A stretch of DNA of 23,575 nucleotides from SFLA01 sp045595785 (GCA_045595785.1 JAZOBE010000024.1:1-23575), one strand, 5' to 3'. Positions 7,872 to 16,771 are shown, counted from the stretch's first letter. Notes: generated from the sequence alone by a model not told the origin. Made by a program: numbers and translations.

Positions 7872-8862
7872 TATTCTTAGCCAAATTAGAAATGCCGACC
7901 AAAATCAATCCGAGCAATAAAGAGCAACCGCATGATGCAAAAAACTCTGCATTGGGTTTGAGAAAAGAAAACAGATATAAAAACATCGTATGGGAAAAAT
8001 AAATCACTGTCGAAAGTGTCCTCAATACTCTGAACGGCTTTGAGGGCAATTTTGCCAAAAATGACGAATTGATTGATATCCAAAACAAAAATAGTGCAGC
8101 GAACAAAACCGCAATATACATTCCCATACCTTTGGAAGAAACAGCAACATCTTCAATGAGTACCACTTCAATTACTGTAAACACTACGGAAATACAAAAG
8201 CCTATCCACGCACTTCGAAGTTTCAAACGTAATGAATGAGTGGCGAGATAAGCGCCCAAAGCAATATAAACGAACCCAAAAAACAAACCGTTACGGGTTG
8301 TGCCGAAGACGTTGTAATAATCAACCACAAAGTCTGAAATAAAAGAAAGCTTTATTATAGGATTATAAAACGAATGAAGTGCGCAACCTATTACATACAG
8401 AGGTAATGCAAGAGCAAATATTTTGCCGGAAGAAAGACCTGCACGCAACAATAAATAAACAAGAAGAACAGCGAAAATCAGCGCAGGTAAAAACCAAAGC
8501 TGACGGTAACTACCTTCAAATAAGACAATTTTGAACCATTTTACAGCAGAGATCTTTCCATTGTGCCAATCAATAATGGCGGGAACATAAATTAACGTAC
8601 AAACAATATATAATGCCGACATTTTTGTTACGTATTTACAAACCCTTTTTCCAAAATCAGGCTCGTTTTTATGACGAAACAGAAAAAACGCCGCAGCAAT
8701 AAAGAAAAATGGAACAGCTATTCTTCCGAAAACGTCTGAAATGAGCATATCAGCTATTGCATTACCTTGCATAAAATGAGCGTGAATTGCAACAACTAAA
8801 ATGCTCATTATAAACTTGACTAAATCAGAAAAATTACTACTTCGTGATGGTTCAGTTTGCAT
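7834..8862 (-). CDS. Acyltransferase-3 family membrane protein
   Basis: A 342-residue integral membrane protein of the OafA-like acyltransferase-3 family, which moves acetyl or other acyl groups onto extracytoplasmic sugars and polymers. The N-terminal segment FSDLVKFIMSILVVAIHAH matches the family's first helix with its conserved His, and about ten hydrophobic segments follow. Its ATG (8860-8862) lies inside the end of the carboxypeptidase gene (overlap 8852-8862), so it is very likely translationally coupled to it. Both then belong to cell-envelope work, and O-acetylation of a wall polymer is an inference. The 3' end overlaps the sortase gene by 38 bases. Confidence 0.88.
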   Translation of the reverse strand: MQTEPSRSSNFSDLVKFIMSILVVAIHAHFMQGNAIADMLISDVFGRIAVPFFFIAAAFFLFRHKNEPDFGKRVCKYVTKMSALYIVCTLIYVPAIIDWHNGKISAVKWFKIVLFEGSYRQLWFLPALIFAVLLVYLLLRAGLSSGKIFALALPLYVIGCALHSFYNPIIKLSFISDFVVDYYNVFGTTRNGLFFGFVYIALGAYLATHSLRLKLRSAWIGFCISVVFTVIEVVLIEDVAVSSKGMGMYIAVLFAALFLFWISINSSFLAKLPSKPFRVLRTLSTVIYFSHTMFLYLFSFLKPNAEFFASCGCSLLLGLILVGISNLAKNIKAKSTPALPHV

Positions 8863-9937
8863 CCTGATTGCCTCCGTAATACTTTAGGTAAAGTGTCTTA
8901 CAATCATCAATTGCATCCATTCCAAGTTTTGCGCCGACGGTTACAACAATAAATCTCTCACCATTGTCACCTACTGCCATACTGGCAAGGCAATGGCGTG
9001 TCTCATAGATATAACCGGTTTTTCCGCCTGCAAGCGTCATTCCGTCAATAGAATCATGGTTAATTCGGTTATACATTGTACTGTGAAAAACATAACCGTC
9101 ATCATTCTTTGGAGTTGCTGAAGTATAATAAACATCTTCTGAAAGAATATCCTTGCACAGCGGAATACTCATTGCATAATCAAGCATAAGCGCAATATCA
9201 CCGAGCGTCGAATAATTGGAGGTATCGAACAAGCCGCTTGTATTAGTAAAATGAGTATTGTTACAGCCAATTTCGATGGCTTTTTTATTCATGAGTTCTA
9301 CGTACGCTTCCTCACTTCCTGCGACAATTTCAGCAATGGCTGCTGTAGCATCTGCAGCAGACAAAAGTATCGCGCCGTACAACAGGTCTTTTACAGTTAC
9401 TGTGTCACCTGCATAAATACCGGTAGTGGTTGCACCTGCCAAATAGTATTTATTTATCAGCGTATAGGATAAAGTATACTCATCGGTCATGTCCAATCCG
9501 CTTTGTGCGGCAACGATAAGTGTCATAATTTTTGTCATAGAAGCAGGATAAATGCGCTGAGTATGATTTTTCCCGCCAATGACTTCACGAGTTGTAGCAT
9601 TAATTATTATACCATACTCAGAACTTATCAAAGAAGATATGTTTTCGACAGAAGAATATTTCCAGGGGCTTGGCAAAGAAACAACCGGTTCCGCAGATTC
9701 TTCGGACACTTCTTCAGAGAGTTCATTGCTAACGGTTTCGTTCACTGAAAATTCGGAAACTTCGGAAATGTCATCATCCGGAATCTTACCGCATCCCTTA
9801 AAAATATTTATAATTACAGTTAACAGAATTATAATTATGAGTAAAAAAGCGAGTATACGCACGATAGGAATGCTCCAAAATCTGCGTAATTTACGAACAA
9901 AAGCTTTTTTAGTTGAATTTATGGAGTTATTGCTCAT
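8852..9937 (-). CDS. D-alanyl-D-alanine carboxypeptidase (peptidase S11)
   Basis: A low-molecular-weight penicillin-binding protein that trims the terminal D-Ala from peptidoglycan stem peptides. It has 361 residues: a short cytoplasmic N-terminus, one membrane helix at about 24-46, a Ser/Glu-rich spacer (about 50-90), then the S11 domain. The SxxK motif is S133-M-T-K136 and the KTG box is at 306-308. The usual SxN triad aligns with S193-A-A195, so the Asn seems to be replaced (see findings). There is no C-terminal PBP5_C domain, and anchoring is N-terminal rather than by a C-terminal amphipathic helix. AAGGA precedes the ATG. It is first in an operon with the overlapping acyltransferase gene. 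Confidence 0.92.
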   Translation of the reverse strand: MSNNSINSTKKAFVRKLRRFWSIPIVRILAFLLIIIILLTVIINIFKGCGKIPDDDISEVSEFSVNETVSNELSEEVSEESAEPVVSLPSPWKYSSVENISSLISSEYGIIINATTREVIGGKNHTQRIYPASMTKIMTLIVAAQSGLDMTDEYTLSYTLINKYYLAGATTTGIYAGDTVTVKDLLYGAILLSAADATAAIAEIVAGSEEAYVELMNKKAIEIGCNNTHFTNTSGLFDTSNYSTLGDIALMLDYAMSIPLCKDILSEDVYYTSATPKNDDGYVFHSTMYNRINHDSIDGMTLAGGKTGYIYETRHCLASMAVGDNGERFIVVTVGAKLGMDAIDDCKTLYLKYYGGNQDAN

Positions 9938-9966
9938 TGGAATTTTCCTTTTTTGAAATTTAGTAC

Positions 9967-9995
9967 ATTATACAACAATTTATACAATTTTTCAA
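9967..9995 (-). promoter_or_regulatory. Promoter of the carboxypeptidase-acyltransferase operon
   Basis: On the minus strand TTGAAA (9990-9995) and TATAAT (9967-9972) have a 17-base spacer. Its -35 box is only four bases from the -35 box of the divergent GH35 promoter. Confidence 0.82.
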
Positions 9996-9999
9996 TACC

Positions 10000-10029
10000 T
10001 TGACAAAAAGGATAGCAATATGGTAAACT
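10000..10029 (+). promoter_or_regulatory. Promoter of the GH35 gene, extended -10
   Basis: TTGACA at 10000-10005 and TAAACT at 10024-10029 (18-base spacer). A TG one base upstream of the -10 makes it an extended -10 that compensates for the weak hexamer. A perfect palindrome, GTTTATAAAC (10032-10041), covers the expected transcription start and could be an operator. Confidence 0.65.
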
Positions 10030-10063
10030 CCGTTTATAAACAAAACGAAAGTGTGGATTAATT

Positions 10064-11803
10064 ATGAGTGTACTTACATACAATGAACATACTTTTTTGA
10101 AAAACGGTGTTGAGCACAGAATACTCAGTGGCGCAATGCACTATTTTCGTATCCCACGCGAGTACTGGCGTGACAGACTTGAAAAACTGTACCAGTGCGG
10201 TTTTAATACCGTAGAAACTTACGTTTGCTGGAATCTTCACGAACCCGAAGAAGGTGTTTTTGATTTCAGCGGTAATCTTGACCTGGCTACGTATATAGAC
10301 GAAGCGAAAGCAGTTGGACTTGACGTCTATCTCCGTCCCGGACCTTATATATGTGCCGAATGGGAGTTTGGAGGTCTTCCCTATTGGCTTCACAAGTATC
10401 CCGAAATGTCACTTCGCTGTTATGACAGTAAGTATCTTGAGAAGGTTTCTCCTTATCTTGAAAAAGTACTTGAAATCGCTTCTCCGCGTATGGCGGAAAA
10501 AGGCGGTAACATCGTAATGATGCAGGTAGAAAACGAGTACGGCTCTTATGGTAACGACAAGCAGTATCTCGAATGGGTAAAAAATAAATACATTGAATGC
10601 GGTGCGACCTGCCTGCTTTGCACTTCCGACGGACCTTCGTACTGGATGCTTAAAGGCGGCACGATTGACGACACGCTTGTAACTGTAAACTTCGGCTCCA
10701 ATCCCGAGGATGCTTTCAGAATTCTCAAGGAGTTCCGTGCTGACCAACCGCCGATGTGCAGTGAATTTTGGTGCGGCTGGTTTGACCATTGGGGAGAAGC
10801 TCGACACGAACGTCCCGCTGACGATGTTGCCGATACCTATGACAGACTGTTATCACTTGGAGGCAGCATAAACTTTTATATGTTCCACGGTGGCACTAAC
10901 TTTGGTTTTATGAATGGTGCAAACCATCAGGAAGAATACGCTCCCACCGTAACGAGTTACGATTATTTTGCACCTCTTACAGAAGCAGGAGACATAACCG
11001 AGTGTTATCTTAAACTGCGTCAGGTGAACGAAAAGCACTTCGGCACTCTTCCTCCTCTGACAGTAAAAAACACCGAAAAAAAGGCGTATGGCGACATACA
11101 GATGGAGCTTTACGGAAGTCTTTGGGAAAATCTCGATAACCTATCCAAACCAATAATTTCTGCGTCACCGAAATATATGGAGGACATAGGTCAGGATTAT
11201 GGCTACACCCTTTATCGAACAACAGTTAAGGGACCTTTTTGCAATCAACCGCTTACCTTACCCGGAATGCGTGACAGAGCAATTATATACCTCGATGGTG
11301 AAAAACTTGGTATAATCGAAAACGATTATAAGTCTGACAAGATCACGCTGAATGATACTTCGAATAATGAGCACGTGCTTGATATTCTTATCGAGAATAT
11401 GGGCAGAGTCAATTACGGTATGCGCGTAGGAGATAAAAAAGGCATTAATAAGGCCATGCTTGATATGCAACATTTGTTCGGATGGAAAATTTTCCCGCTT
11501 CCGATGAAAAATTTGGAAAATGTATCAGGTAAAACCAACACTTGTCCTGCTTTCTATCAAGGAACACTTAGCATTGATGGCACTCCCTGCGATACTTTTA
11601 TTCGTCCCGAGGGATTTTCTCATGGATTTATATGTGTAAACGGCCATAACATTGGAAGATATCATAACGTAAGAGGCCCGCAGAAAACTTTATTTGTCCC
11701 TGCACCGTTTCTTAACGAAGGAGAAAATGAGATAATTATTTTCGAAACGGACAAGGTTTCCGATCCTGTTGTTTCGTTTACAGATACGTATGATTTAGGT
11801 TAA
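10064..11803 (+). CDS. GH35 beta-galactosidase
   Basis: Removes terminal beta-linked galactose from oligosaccharides. The 579-residue protein is a full GH35 enzyme: an N-terminal TIM barrel (about 1-330) followed by two beta-rich domains. Motifs seen are GAMHYFRIP, NTVETYVCWNLHEP, RPGPYICAEWEFGG, VENEYGSYG with the acid/base Glu at 158, and CSEFW with the nucleophile Glu at 234. No signal peptide is present, so it acts in the cytoplasm on imported sugars, as the BgaC-type enzymes do. The ATG has only a weak GTGGAT site. It stands alone between a divergent promoter and a shared terminator; the neighbouring genes do not include its transporter. Galacto-N-biose or lacto-N-biose as a substrate is an inference. 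Confidence 0.95.
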   Translation: MSVLTYNEHTFLKNGVEHRILSGAMHYFRIPREYWRDRLEKLYQCGFNTVETYVCWNLHEPEEGVFDFSGNLDLATYIDEAKAVGLDVYLRPGPYICAEWEFGGLPYWLHKYPEMSLRCYDSKYLEKVSPYLEKVLEIASPRMAEKGGNIVMMQVENEYGSYGNDKQYLEWVKNKYIECGATCLLCTSDGPSYWMLKGGTIDDTLVTVNFGSNPEDAFRILKEFRADQPPMCSEFWCGWFDHWGEARHERPADDVADTYDRLLSLGGSINFYMFHGGTNFGFMNGANHQEEYAPTVTSYDYFAPLTEAGDITECYLKLRQVNEKHFGTLPPLTVKNTEKKAYGDIQMELYGSLWENLDNLSKPIISASPKYMEDIGQDYGYTLYRTTVKGPFCNQPLTLPGMRDRAIIYLDGEKLGIIENDYKSDKITLNDTSNNEHVLDILIENMGRVNYGMRVGDKKGINKAMLDMQHLFGWKIFPLPMKNLENVSGKTNTCPAFYQGTLSIDGTPCDTFIRPEGFSHGFICVNGHNIGRYHNVRGPQKTLFVPAPFLNEGENEIIIFETDKVSDPVVSFTDTYDLG

Positions 11804-11806
11804 TAT

Positions 11807-11832
11807 AAAAGGCACGGAATACCGTGCCTTTT
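11807..11832. terminator. Bidirectional terminator, GH35 / lipoprotein
   Basis: An 11-bp stem, AAAAGGCACGG (11807-11817) with CCGTGCCTTTT (11822-11832) and an AATA loop. Six Ts run from 11829 on the plus strand, and the minus strand has CCTTTTATATTA. Confidence 0.9.
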
Positions 11833-11839
11833 TTCATTA

Positions 11840-13348
11840 TTACAATTCAGCAGTACCAAAAAAGATATCTCTGGCAGGAACGTTAAACTCTTTTATGTCT
11901 ACGCGAACCGTTCTTGTTTTCTTAAAAGAAATTGTTTTGAAATTATAATACACAGAAACATCAATTTCAATATTCTGTTCAATCAGTGCTCCTGTTTCCA
12001 AATCAAAAACAATATTAACGTCAGCTTTGTTGATTGCATCAACGGTATCAAAAGCGCCAAGACTGTCTTCACCGTAAAAATCGTAAAGATATTTATCCAT
12101 TATATCAACGATCTCATCTTTAGTAAGCTTATAGGAAAAAGAAGCCGTTCCGTCACCGTTATCAGCATAAACAAAACCGTAGCCTATATCAATACCTATC
12201 CATGGTGTCATCCATAATGCGACCGTATCGTAATACGGAAAATCATTTTCAAGATCCACGTACTGGCTTTCGTTATTGAAATTAAAATATTCTATGCCGT
12301 CCTCAAGATAATATCTATAGTTAAATATGCGCTCTTCGGCTTCAAATATGTATGAACACTTGTCCGCATAGGATTGTTTTCCGATATTTGAAACAACAAA
12401 ATCAGAAGAATAACAATCTCTGAAATCTATTTCTTCACCAAAAGTTATGTTTTCTTCTTTTATTGTAGCAGAATATCCTTGAAGTTTGTTTAGCACAGCA
12501 GCGGCACTAAATGCTTTCACAACGTCATAGTTGCCAAGATAATAACACTTTTCCTTTGGAATCGGAATATCTATAGATTTATTGTTTATCTCGGAAAAGG
12601 CAATCCTTTGATCAACTTCATAAAATACAGTACCATTTCCGTCATCGTTTGAAAACGAAGCATAAATATTGATCTCATCAATATATTTAACTGATTTGAA
12701 TTTTACTGAAACCTCCAGTTCAATATCACTCAAACCGGTAAAGTGCGGATATAAGCTTCCCAACAAGGTGTTTTTTTCATTTTCATCGATAAGTTTTTTT
12801 GAACCGCGCAAAATCGTACTGCCCTCTTCATCCACTTCATAAGTTGAATTTGATTTAACAAGCATAAACGAATCAGTATACAGAACGAAACCGTTTACAA
12901 CCATAGACTGCGTAACCAGTTCATCAAATTGCATAGAAGTACAATCGAAAGAAAATGCGTGATCATCATTCTCAAAATACGCTTTTTTTCCGGAATGAGT
13001 AAGTGTATATTTTTCTGCATCGTCATTAACAACAGTTAAGGAGTACACCTCTTGTCCTGTACCTGCAAACTTTATTTTCTGTATAAACTTATCTCGGAAG
13101 GTTTGACTCTCTTTTCCGTAGGTAACAACGGTACGAAGTTCATCTTCCGCAACATAAGAGGTTAGATAGTTTTGATGTCTCCAAGCATTTTGATATAAAG
13201 AAACCGGGTCCTTGCCAAGATCCATAGAATTATTACCGGCAGGAGGCAAATCGTCTTTTTCAAATTGTTCAATTATAGGCGTATATAAGCAGGACGTAAC
13301 CGATACACATATTAATAGACACAAAAGTATATAATAAACCTTTTTCAT
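11840..13348 (-). CDS. Large lipoprotein of unknown function
   Basis: A 502-residue exported lipoprotein that I do not recognise. The N-terminus is a type II signal peptide, MKKVYYILLCLLICVSVTSC, with lipobox SVTSC. An AGGGAGG five bases before the ATG at 13348 fixes this start; the frame continues to 13627 but only through the divergent promoters and the MATE gene. The mature protein is acidic, rich in beta strands, and seems to hold two similar halves (about 35-270 and 270-480), each beginning with a hydrophobic-aromatic strand pattern like LolA/LppX-type lipid-binding lipoproteins. That likeness is inferred from strand pattern only. It has its own near-consensus promoter and is monocistronic. 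Confidence 0.8.
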   Translation of the reverse strand: MKKVYYILLCLLICVSVTSCLYTPIIEQFEKDDLPPAGNNSMDLGKDPVSLYQNAWRHQNYLTSYVAEDELRTVVTYGKESQTFRDKFIQKIKFAGTGQEVYSLTVVNDDAEKYTLTHSGKKAYFENDDHAFSFDCTSMQFDELVTQSMVVNGFVLYTDSFMLVKSNSTYEVDEEGSTILRGSKKLIDENEKNTLLGSLYPHFTGLSDIELEVSVKFKSVKYIDEINIYASFSNDDGNGTVFYEVDQRIAFSEINNKSIDIPIPKEKCYYLGNYDVVKAFSAAAVLNKLQGYSATIKEENITFGEEIDFRDCYSSDFVVSNIGKQSYADKCSYIFEAEERIFNYRYYLEDGIEYFNFNNESQYVDLENDFPYYDTVALWMTPWIGIDIGYGFVYADNGDGTASFSYKLTKDEIVDIMDKYLYDFYGEDSLGAFDTVDAINKADVNIVFDLETGALIEQNIEIDVSVYYNFKTISFKKTRTVRVDIKEFNVPARDIFFGTAEL

Positions 13349-13372
13349 AAAAACCTCCCTTCTAACAAGAAA

Positions 13373-13401
13373 AGTATAACAATTATGACCAAACTTGTCA
13401 A
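13373..13401 (-). promoter_or_regulatory. Promoter of the lipoprotein gene
   Basis: On the minus strand TTGACA (13396-13401) and TATACT (13373-13378) with a 17-base spacer. It is divergent from the MATE promoter, with seven bases between the two -35 boxes. Confidence 0.87.
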
Positions 13402-13408
13402 TAAGATA

Positions 13409-13437
13409 TTGATTTAGTTTAAGAAAGGTGATACAAT
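13409..13437 (+). promoter_or_regulatory. Promoter of the MATE gene
   Basis: TTGATT at 13409-13414 and TACAAT at 13432-13437 with a 17-base spacer. Transcription would start near 13444. This is one reason the GTG at 13428, which lies inside the promoter, is not the translation start. Confidence 0.72.
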
Positions 13438-13463
13438 ACCTGCTTGAAAAGGGAGCGATATTA

Positions 13464-14900
13464 ATGAATTTCTTGACGGGATATTTCAACCCGAAATACA
13501 TATTAAGAAAAAAAGAAGTGCTGGGCGAATTACCTGATACAAAAAGTGCGTTAGCGCAGTTTTTCAAGGTATCCTGGCCTTCAATGCTTGAAAGTATACT
13601 TATTGGTCTCGTTGCATTCATTGACACTCAGATGGTATCTGTGCTTGGTACAGACGCTGTTGCCGCTGTCGGCGTAACTGGACAACCGAGAATGATATTT
13701 TATGCCGTGTTTTTTGCAATAAACATTGGTGTAACAGCAATTGTTAGCCGCCGAACGGGGCAAAAGGATACGGAGGGGGCAAAGCAATGTCTTGCACAAT
13801 CGATTTCATTGACAGTAGTCCTTGGTTTGATCCTTTGTTCAATTGCAATTGCTTTTGCTGAGCCACTTGTAAGCCTTGCAGGTGCCGATAAAGATATTCT
13901 CAGTGATTCTGCTCAGTATTTCCGCATAACAATGCTTGGTATGCTGTTTACAAGTATTGGTATGACCATAAACGCGGCACACCGCGGAACCGGAAGAACC
14001 AGAATTGCTATGGTTACCAACATTACAGCTAATCTTGTAAACTGTTTTCTCAATTACTTACTTATCAGTGAGAATTTTTTAAACAATGCTATAAACATTA
14101 CCCCCATCGGAGTCGAAGGTGCTGCTGTCGCCACAATGATAGGCAACTTCGTCTCATGCGTAATGTCTGTGTGGACCGTATTCATAAATAAGAAATCCAC
14201 ACTGTATATTAAAATTAAGGATTGCTTTGTTATTCGTAAGGAAATACTTAAGCTTCACGCAAGTGTAAGTAGGAACGCTGCCATCGAACAGATTTTTCTG
14301 CGTATTGGCTTTTTCCTTACTGCGTTGATGGTAAACTATCTTGGAAAGCCGTCCATTGCTACGAACACTATATGCATGAATATACTTACCCTTTCCTTCT
14401 GCCTTGGTGACGGTCTAGGTGTTGCTACCTCTGCTTTGGTCGGTATGAATCTTGGCAAAAAAAGACAAGATCTTTCCCTGCTGTACGGCAGTCTGGGTCA
14501 AAGGGTAGGAGCAATTTTCTCGGCGATGTTTATGCTGCTGTTCTTTTTCTACGGAACAGATATGGTGAATTGGTTTATCCCGGAAAACGACACTAATACC
14601 GAATTTATAATGCATGCTGCCGAGTATATTATGATACTGATTGCACTAACCATGCCTGCACAGATATCAATGGTAGTATACAGCGGTTGTTTGCGCGGAG
14701 CCGGTGACACCATGTTTGTTGCAATAAGCTCGCTGCTGTCCATTGCAATTATCCGCCCTTTATTTACTTACATTTTCGCTTATTTATGCGGATTTGGCGT
14801 TTCCGGAGCATACGGAGCGTTGGTTGTCGATCACTATTTCAGGTTGCTTATATGCTGGCTTCGCTTCAAAGGCGGAAAATGGACAAAAATTCAAATATAA
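13464..14900 (+). CDS. MATE family efflux transporter
   Basis: A 478-residue multidrug/toxin extrusion antiporter that expels organic cations or other small molecules using a Na+ or H+ gradient. It has about twelve hydrophobic segments, with the two MatE halves beginning near SWPSMLESILIGLVAFIDT and near SRNAAIEQIFLRIGFFLT. Typical family segments are VGVTGQPR, the GAAVATMIG loop and CLRGAGDTMF near the end. I use the ATG at 13464, with GGGAG upstream, instead of a GTG at 13428 inside the promoter. It is monocistronic and ends at a strong hairpin. The substrate cannot be read from sequence. Confidence 0.93.
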   Translation: MNFLTGYFNPKYILRKKEVLGELPDTKSALAQFFKVSWPSMLESILIGLVAFIDTQMVSVLGTDAVAAVGVTGQPRMIFYAVFFAINIGVTAIVSRRTGQKDTEGAKQCLAQSISLTVVLGLILCSIAIAFAEPLVSLAGADKDILSDSAQYFRITMLGMLFTSIGMTINAAHRGTGRTRIAMVTNITANLVNCFLNYLLISENFLNNAINITPIGVEGAAVATMIGNFVSCVMSVWTVFINKKSTLYIKIKDCFVIRKEILKLHASVSRNAAIEQIFLRIGFFLTALMVNYLGKPSIATNTICMNILTLSFCLGDGLGVATSALVGMNLGKKRQDLSLLYGSLGQRVGAIFSAMFMLLFFFYGTDMVNWFIPENDTNTEFIMHAAEYIMILIALTMPAQISMVVYSGCLRGAGDTMFVAISSLLSIAIIRPLFTYIFAYLCGFGVSGAYGALVVDHYFRLLICWLRFKGGKWTKIQI

Positions 14901-14921
14901 ACGTACTCTTTCTAATAAAAT

Positions 14922-14948
14922 ACGGACGGTTTATTTCAAACCGTCCGT
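14922..14948. terminator. Bidirectional terminator, MATE / GH20
   Basis: An 11-bp stem, ACGGACGGTTT (14922-14932) with AAACCGTCCGT (14938-14948) and an ATTTC loop, followed on the plus strand by TTAGTTTTTTATT and on the minus strand by ATTTTATTAG. Confidence 0.9.
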
Positions 14949-14956
14949 TTAGTTTT

Positions 14957-16732
14957 TTATTCAAACATTGCCTTTTTGAGAAGGTCGGTAATAAGTGAAA
15001 GTTCGCTGGTCTTGTTATCTCTTCTCCAAGAAACCTCATATTCTTCGCACCAACGGAGAAATTCGCTGCGATACTGACTAAGCTCTCTGCCGTCAAGAAT
15101 ACGGGCAAATGCAAGATTGACGTATGCAGTAGCTTCTGCAGAAAGAGACAAGTCAAAAAGGACTTCTCCGCTTCCAAGCTTGCGGAAGGAATCAGCAATA
15201 GCGAAGCAACGCTCAGCGTTTTCAACAAACTCGGGCGCATCTCCGGTTTCGGGCATCTTACCCCAGAAATTACGCGAGCCATGATACCACTGAACAAACA
15301 GACCCCAGCTCATCTTCATTTCAGCATCGCCAAGCGCCTTGACCATCGACAGTGTAACTGCGGTAGGATCATCATAAAGAAGTGCGCTCACTGCAGATTC
15401 ATAATCGTTGGAGAATGCATCTGTAGAATTATTCCAAGATTTTGCAGCACCGAGAACAATACCATACAAGGTACAATTAAGAGGACAAACGTGTCCGTAG
15501 TCACCCCAAGAGGTGTTAAGTAGACCAAGTGCGCCATTCTTAACGCCGCCGTCTATCATACCAATAATATTGGTCTTGGCGTAGTTGATAACCTCACAGA
15601 AGTGATTCCAGCAGGAAGTACCGGGGCAAACGATCTGAGGAAGACCGCTCTGCGCAAACTTTTCAATATTGGCAATATTGGGGGTATTGGCATAATCCCA
15701 GCAAAGCATTATCATGTCCTTGGGGAAGGAATCAAGAATTTCGGGATGATGTAACGCAATGTCACCCCACATCATAACCGTCTTGCCGCGAGAAGAAACG
15801 TGATTAATGAGCTTAGTGGTAAACTCGAGATACAACGCACCTTTATCTTTACCCTTGTTTCTACCGTTACAAAGGTCAAAGGTTTCGTCACAGCAAATGT
15901 TAAAGTACTTACTTCTGAACAAAAGTATGTACTGATCTATAAGTGAAGCTATAAGCTCAAAGGATTCGGGGTTGGAAGCATCAATAGTATGATGGAGCAT
16001 ACGGTTAAGCCAAAGATTGGGATCGGGAGTAAACTCATCAAGCTCGCAGAGATGCTTGTATTCCTTGGTCTCCAACAATCTGTAAAGATGGCCGAAGGTG
16101 GAAAGAGAAGGAATGAAATCTATAAAGTTTTCATAGCAGTAATCATCAAGCTCCAAAATCTCTTCTGCAGTAAGATAACCCTGAGGTTCAAGGAAGCAAC
16201 GGTATTCGTTAAAGTCGAACGCATGCTCAATATAAAGCTGGAGAGAGTTAAGCTTGTAGTAAGCGAGAATATCGATAAGCTTCTTTACGCCGTCAACTGT
16301 AGGAACTCTGCCACGGGAAATATCGTGGTAGAAGCCTCTGTTAGCCATATCGGGTTCATCTTCGATTTCGCAAATAGCGATGCGTCCGTCAGAATCACGA
16401 AGCATCTGACGAAGGGTCTGGATGCCATAAAATGCACCTGCGAGTGAAGGTGCGGTAATATTGATAGCATCTTCAGTGCAAACAAGAGTATATTTTTCAC
16501 TTCCCTCTTCGCTGCCGGCACAAACACTTATACATTTGTTCATTTTTTCGGCGCCGAAAGCCTTGTTGATCTTACAAGCAACGGAAGTTTCTTTTTCAAT
16601 CTCAGCCTTTAATGTCTGACACGCTTTGAAGATACGGCTATCACAAAGAGGGTTCATAACTATTGACCAACCGCCAATATAAACGGTGTTGTCAGCAGCT
16701 TCAATTTTTCTTGGATAAGGTACTACTACCAT
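14957..16732 (-). CDS. GH20-type beta-N-acetylhexosaminidase
   Basis: Cleaves terminal beta-linked GlcNAc/GalNAc residues by substrate-assisted catalysis. In 591 residues, an N-terminal GH20b-like domain (about 1-125, ending LAGAFYGIQTLRQML) precedes the barrel, which opens with NRGFYHDISRG. The catalytic Asp-Glu pair is D282-E283 in NICCDETFDL; MMWGDIALHHP and ALGLLNTSWGDYGH lie further along the barrel. There is no signal peptide, so the enzyme is cytoplasmic. GGAGG precedes the ATG at 16732. The C-terminal 150 residues are helical. The barrel is somewhat divergent, with a short STFGHLYRLL loop, so a GH20 subfamily other than classical chitobiase is likely. A consensus promoter and a LacI-type palindrome lie upstream. 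Confidence 0.88.
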   Translation of the reverse strand: MVVVPYPRKIEAADNTVYIGGWSIVMNPLCDSRIFKACQTLKAEIEKETSVACKINKAFGAEKMNKCISVCAGSEEGSEKYTLVCTEDAINITAPSLAGAFYGIQTLRQMLRDSDGRIAICEIEDEPDMANRGFYHDISRGRVPTVDGVKKLIDILAYYKLNSLQLYIEHAFDFNEYRCFLEPQGYLTAEEILELDDYCYENFIDFIPSLSTFGHLYRLLETKEYKHLCELDEFTPDPNLWLNRMLHHTIDASNPESFELIASLIDQYILLFRSKYFNICCDETFDLCNGRNKGKDKGALYLEFTTKLINHVSSRGKTVMMWGDIALHHPEILDSFPKDMIMLCWDYANTPNIANIEKFAQSGLPQIVCPGTSCWNHFCEVINYAKTNIIGMIDGGVKNGALGLLNTSWGDYGHVCPLNCTLYGIVLGAAKSWNNSTDAFSNDYESAVSALLYDDPTAVTLSMVKALGDAEMKMSWGLFVQWYHGSRNFWGKMPETGDAPEFVENAERCFAIADSFRKLGSGEVLFDLSLSAEATAYVNLAFARILDGRELSQYRSEFLRWCEEYEVSWRRDNKTSELSLITDLLKKAMFE

Positions 16733-16771
16733 GATTATTCCTCCGAATTTTATTTATTAATTTACAGTTTA

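Noticed and set aside
13349..13627. Extension of the lipoprotein gene to 13627
   Set aside because: The extra part overlaps both divergent promoters and the MATE start, and it would bury the signal peptide and lipobox.
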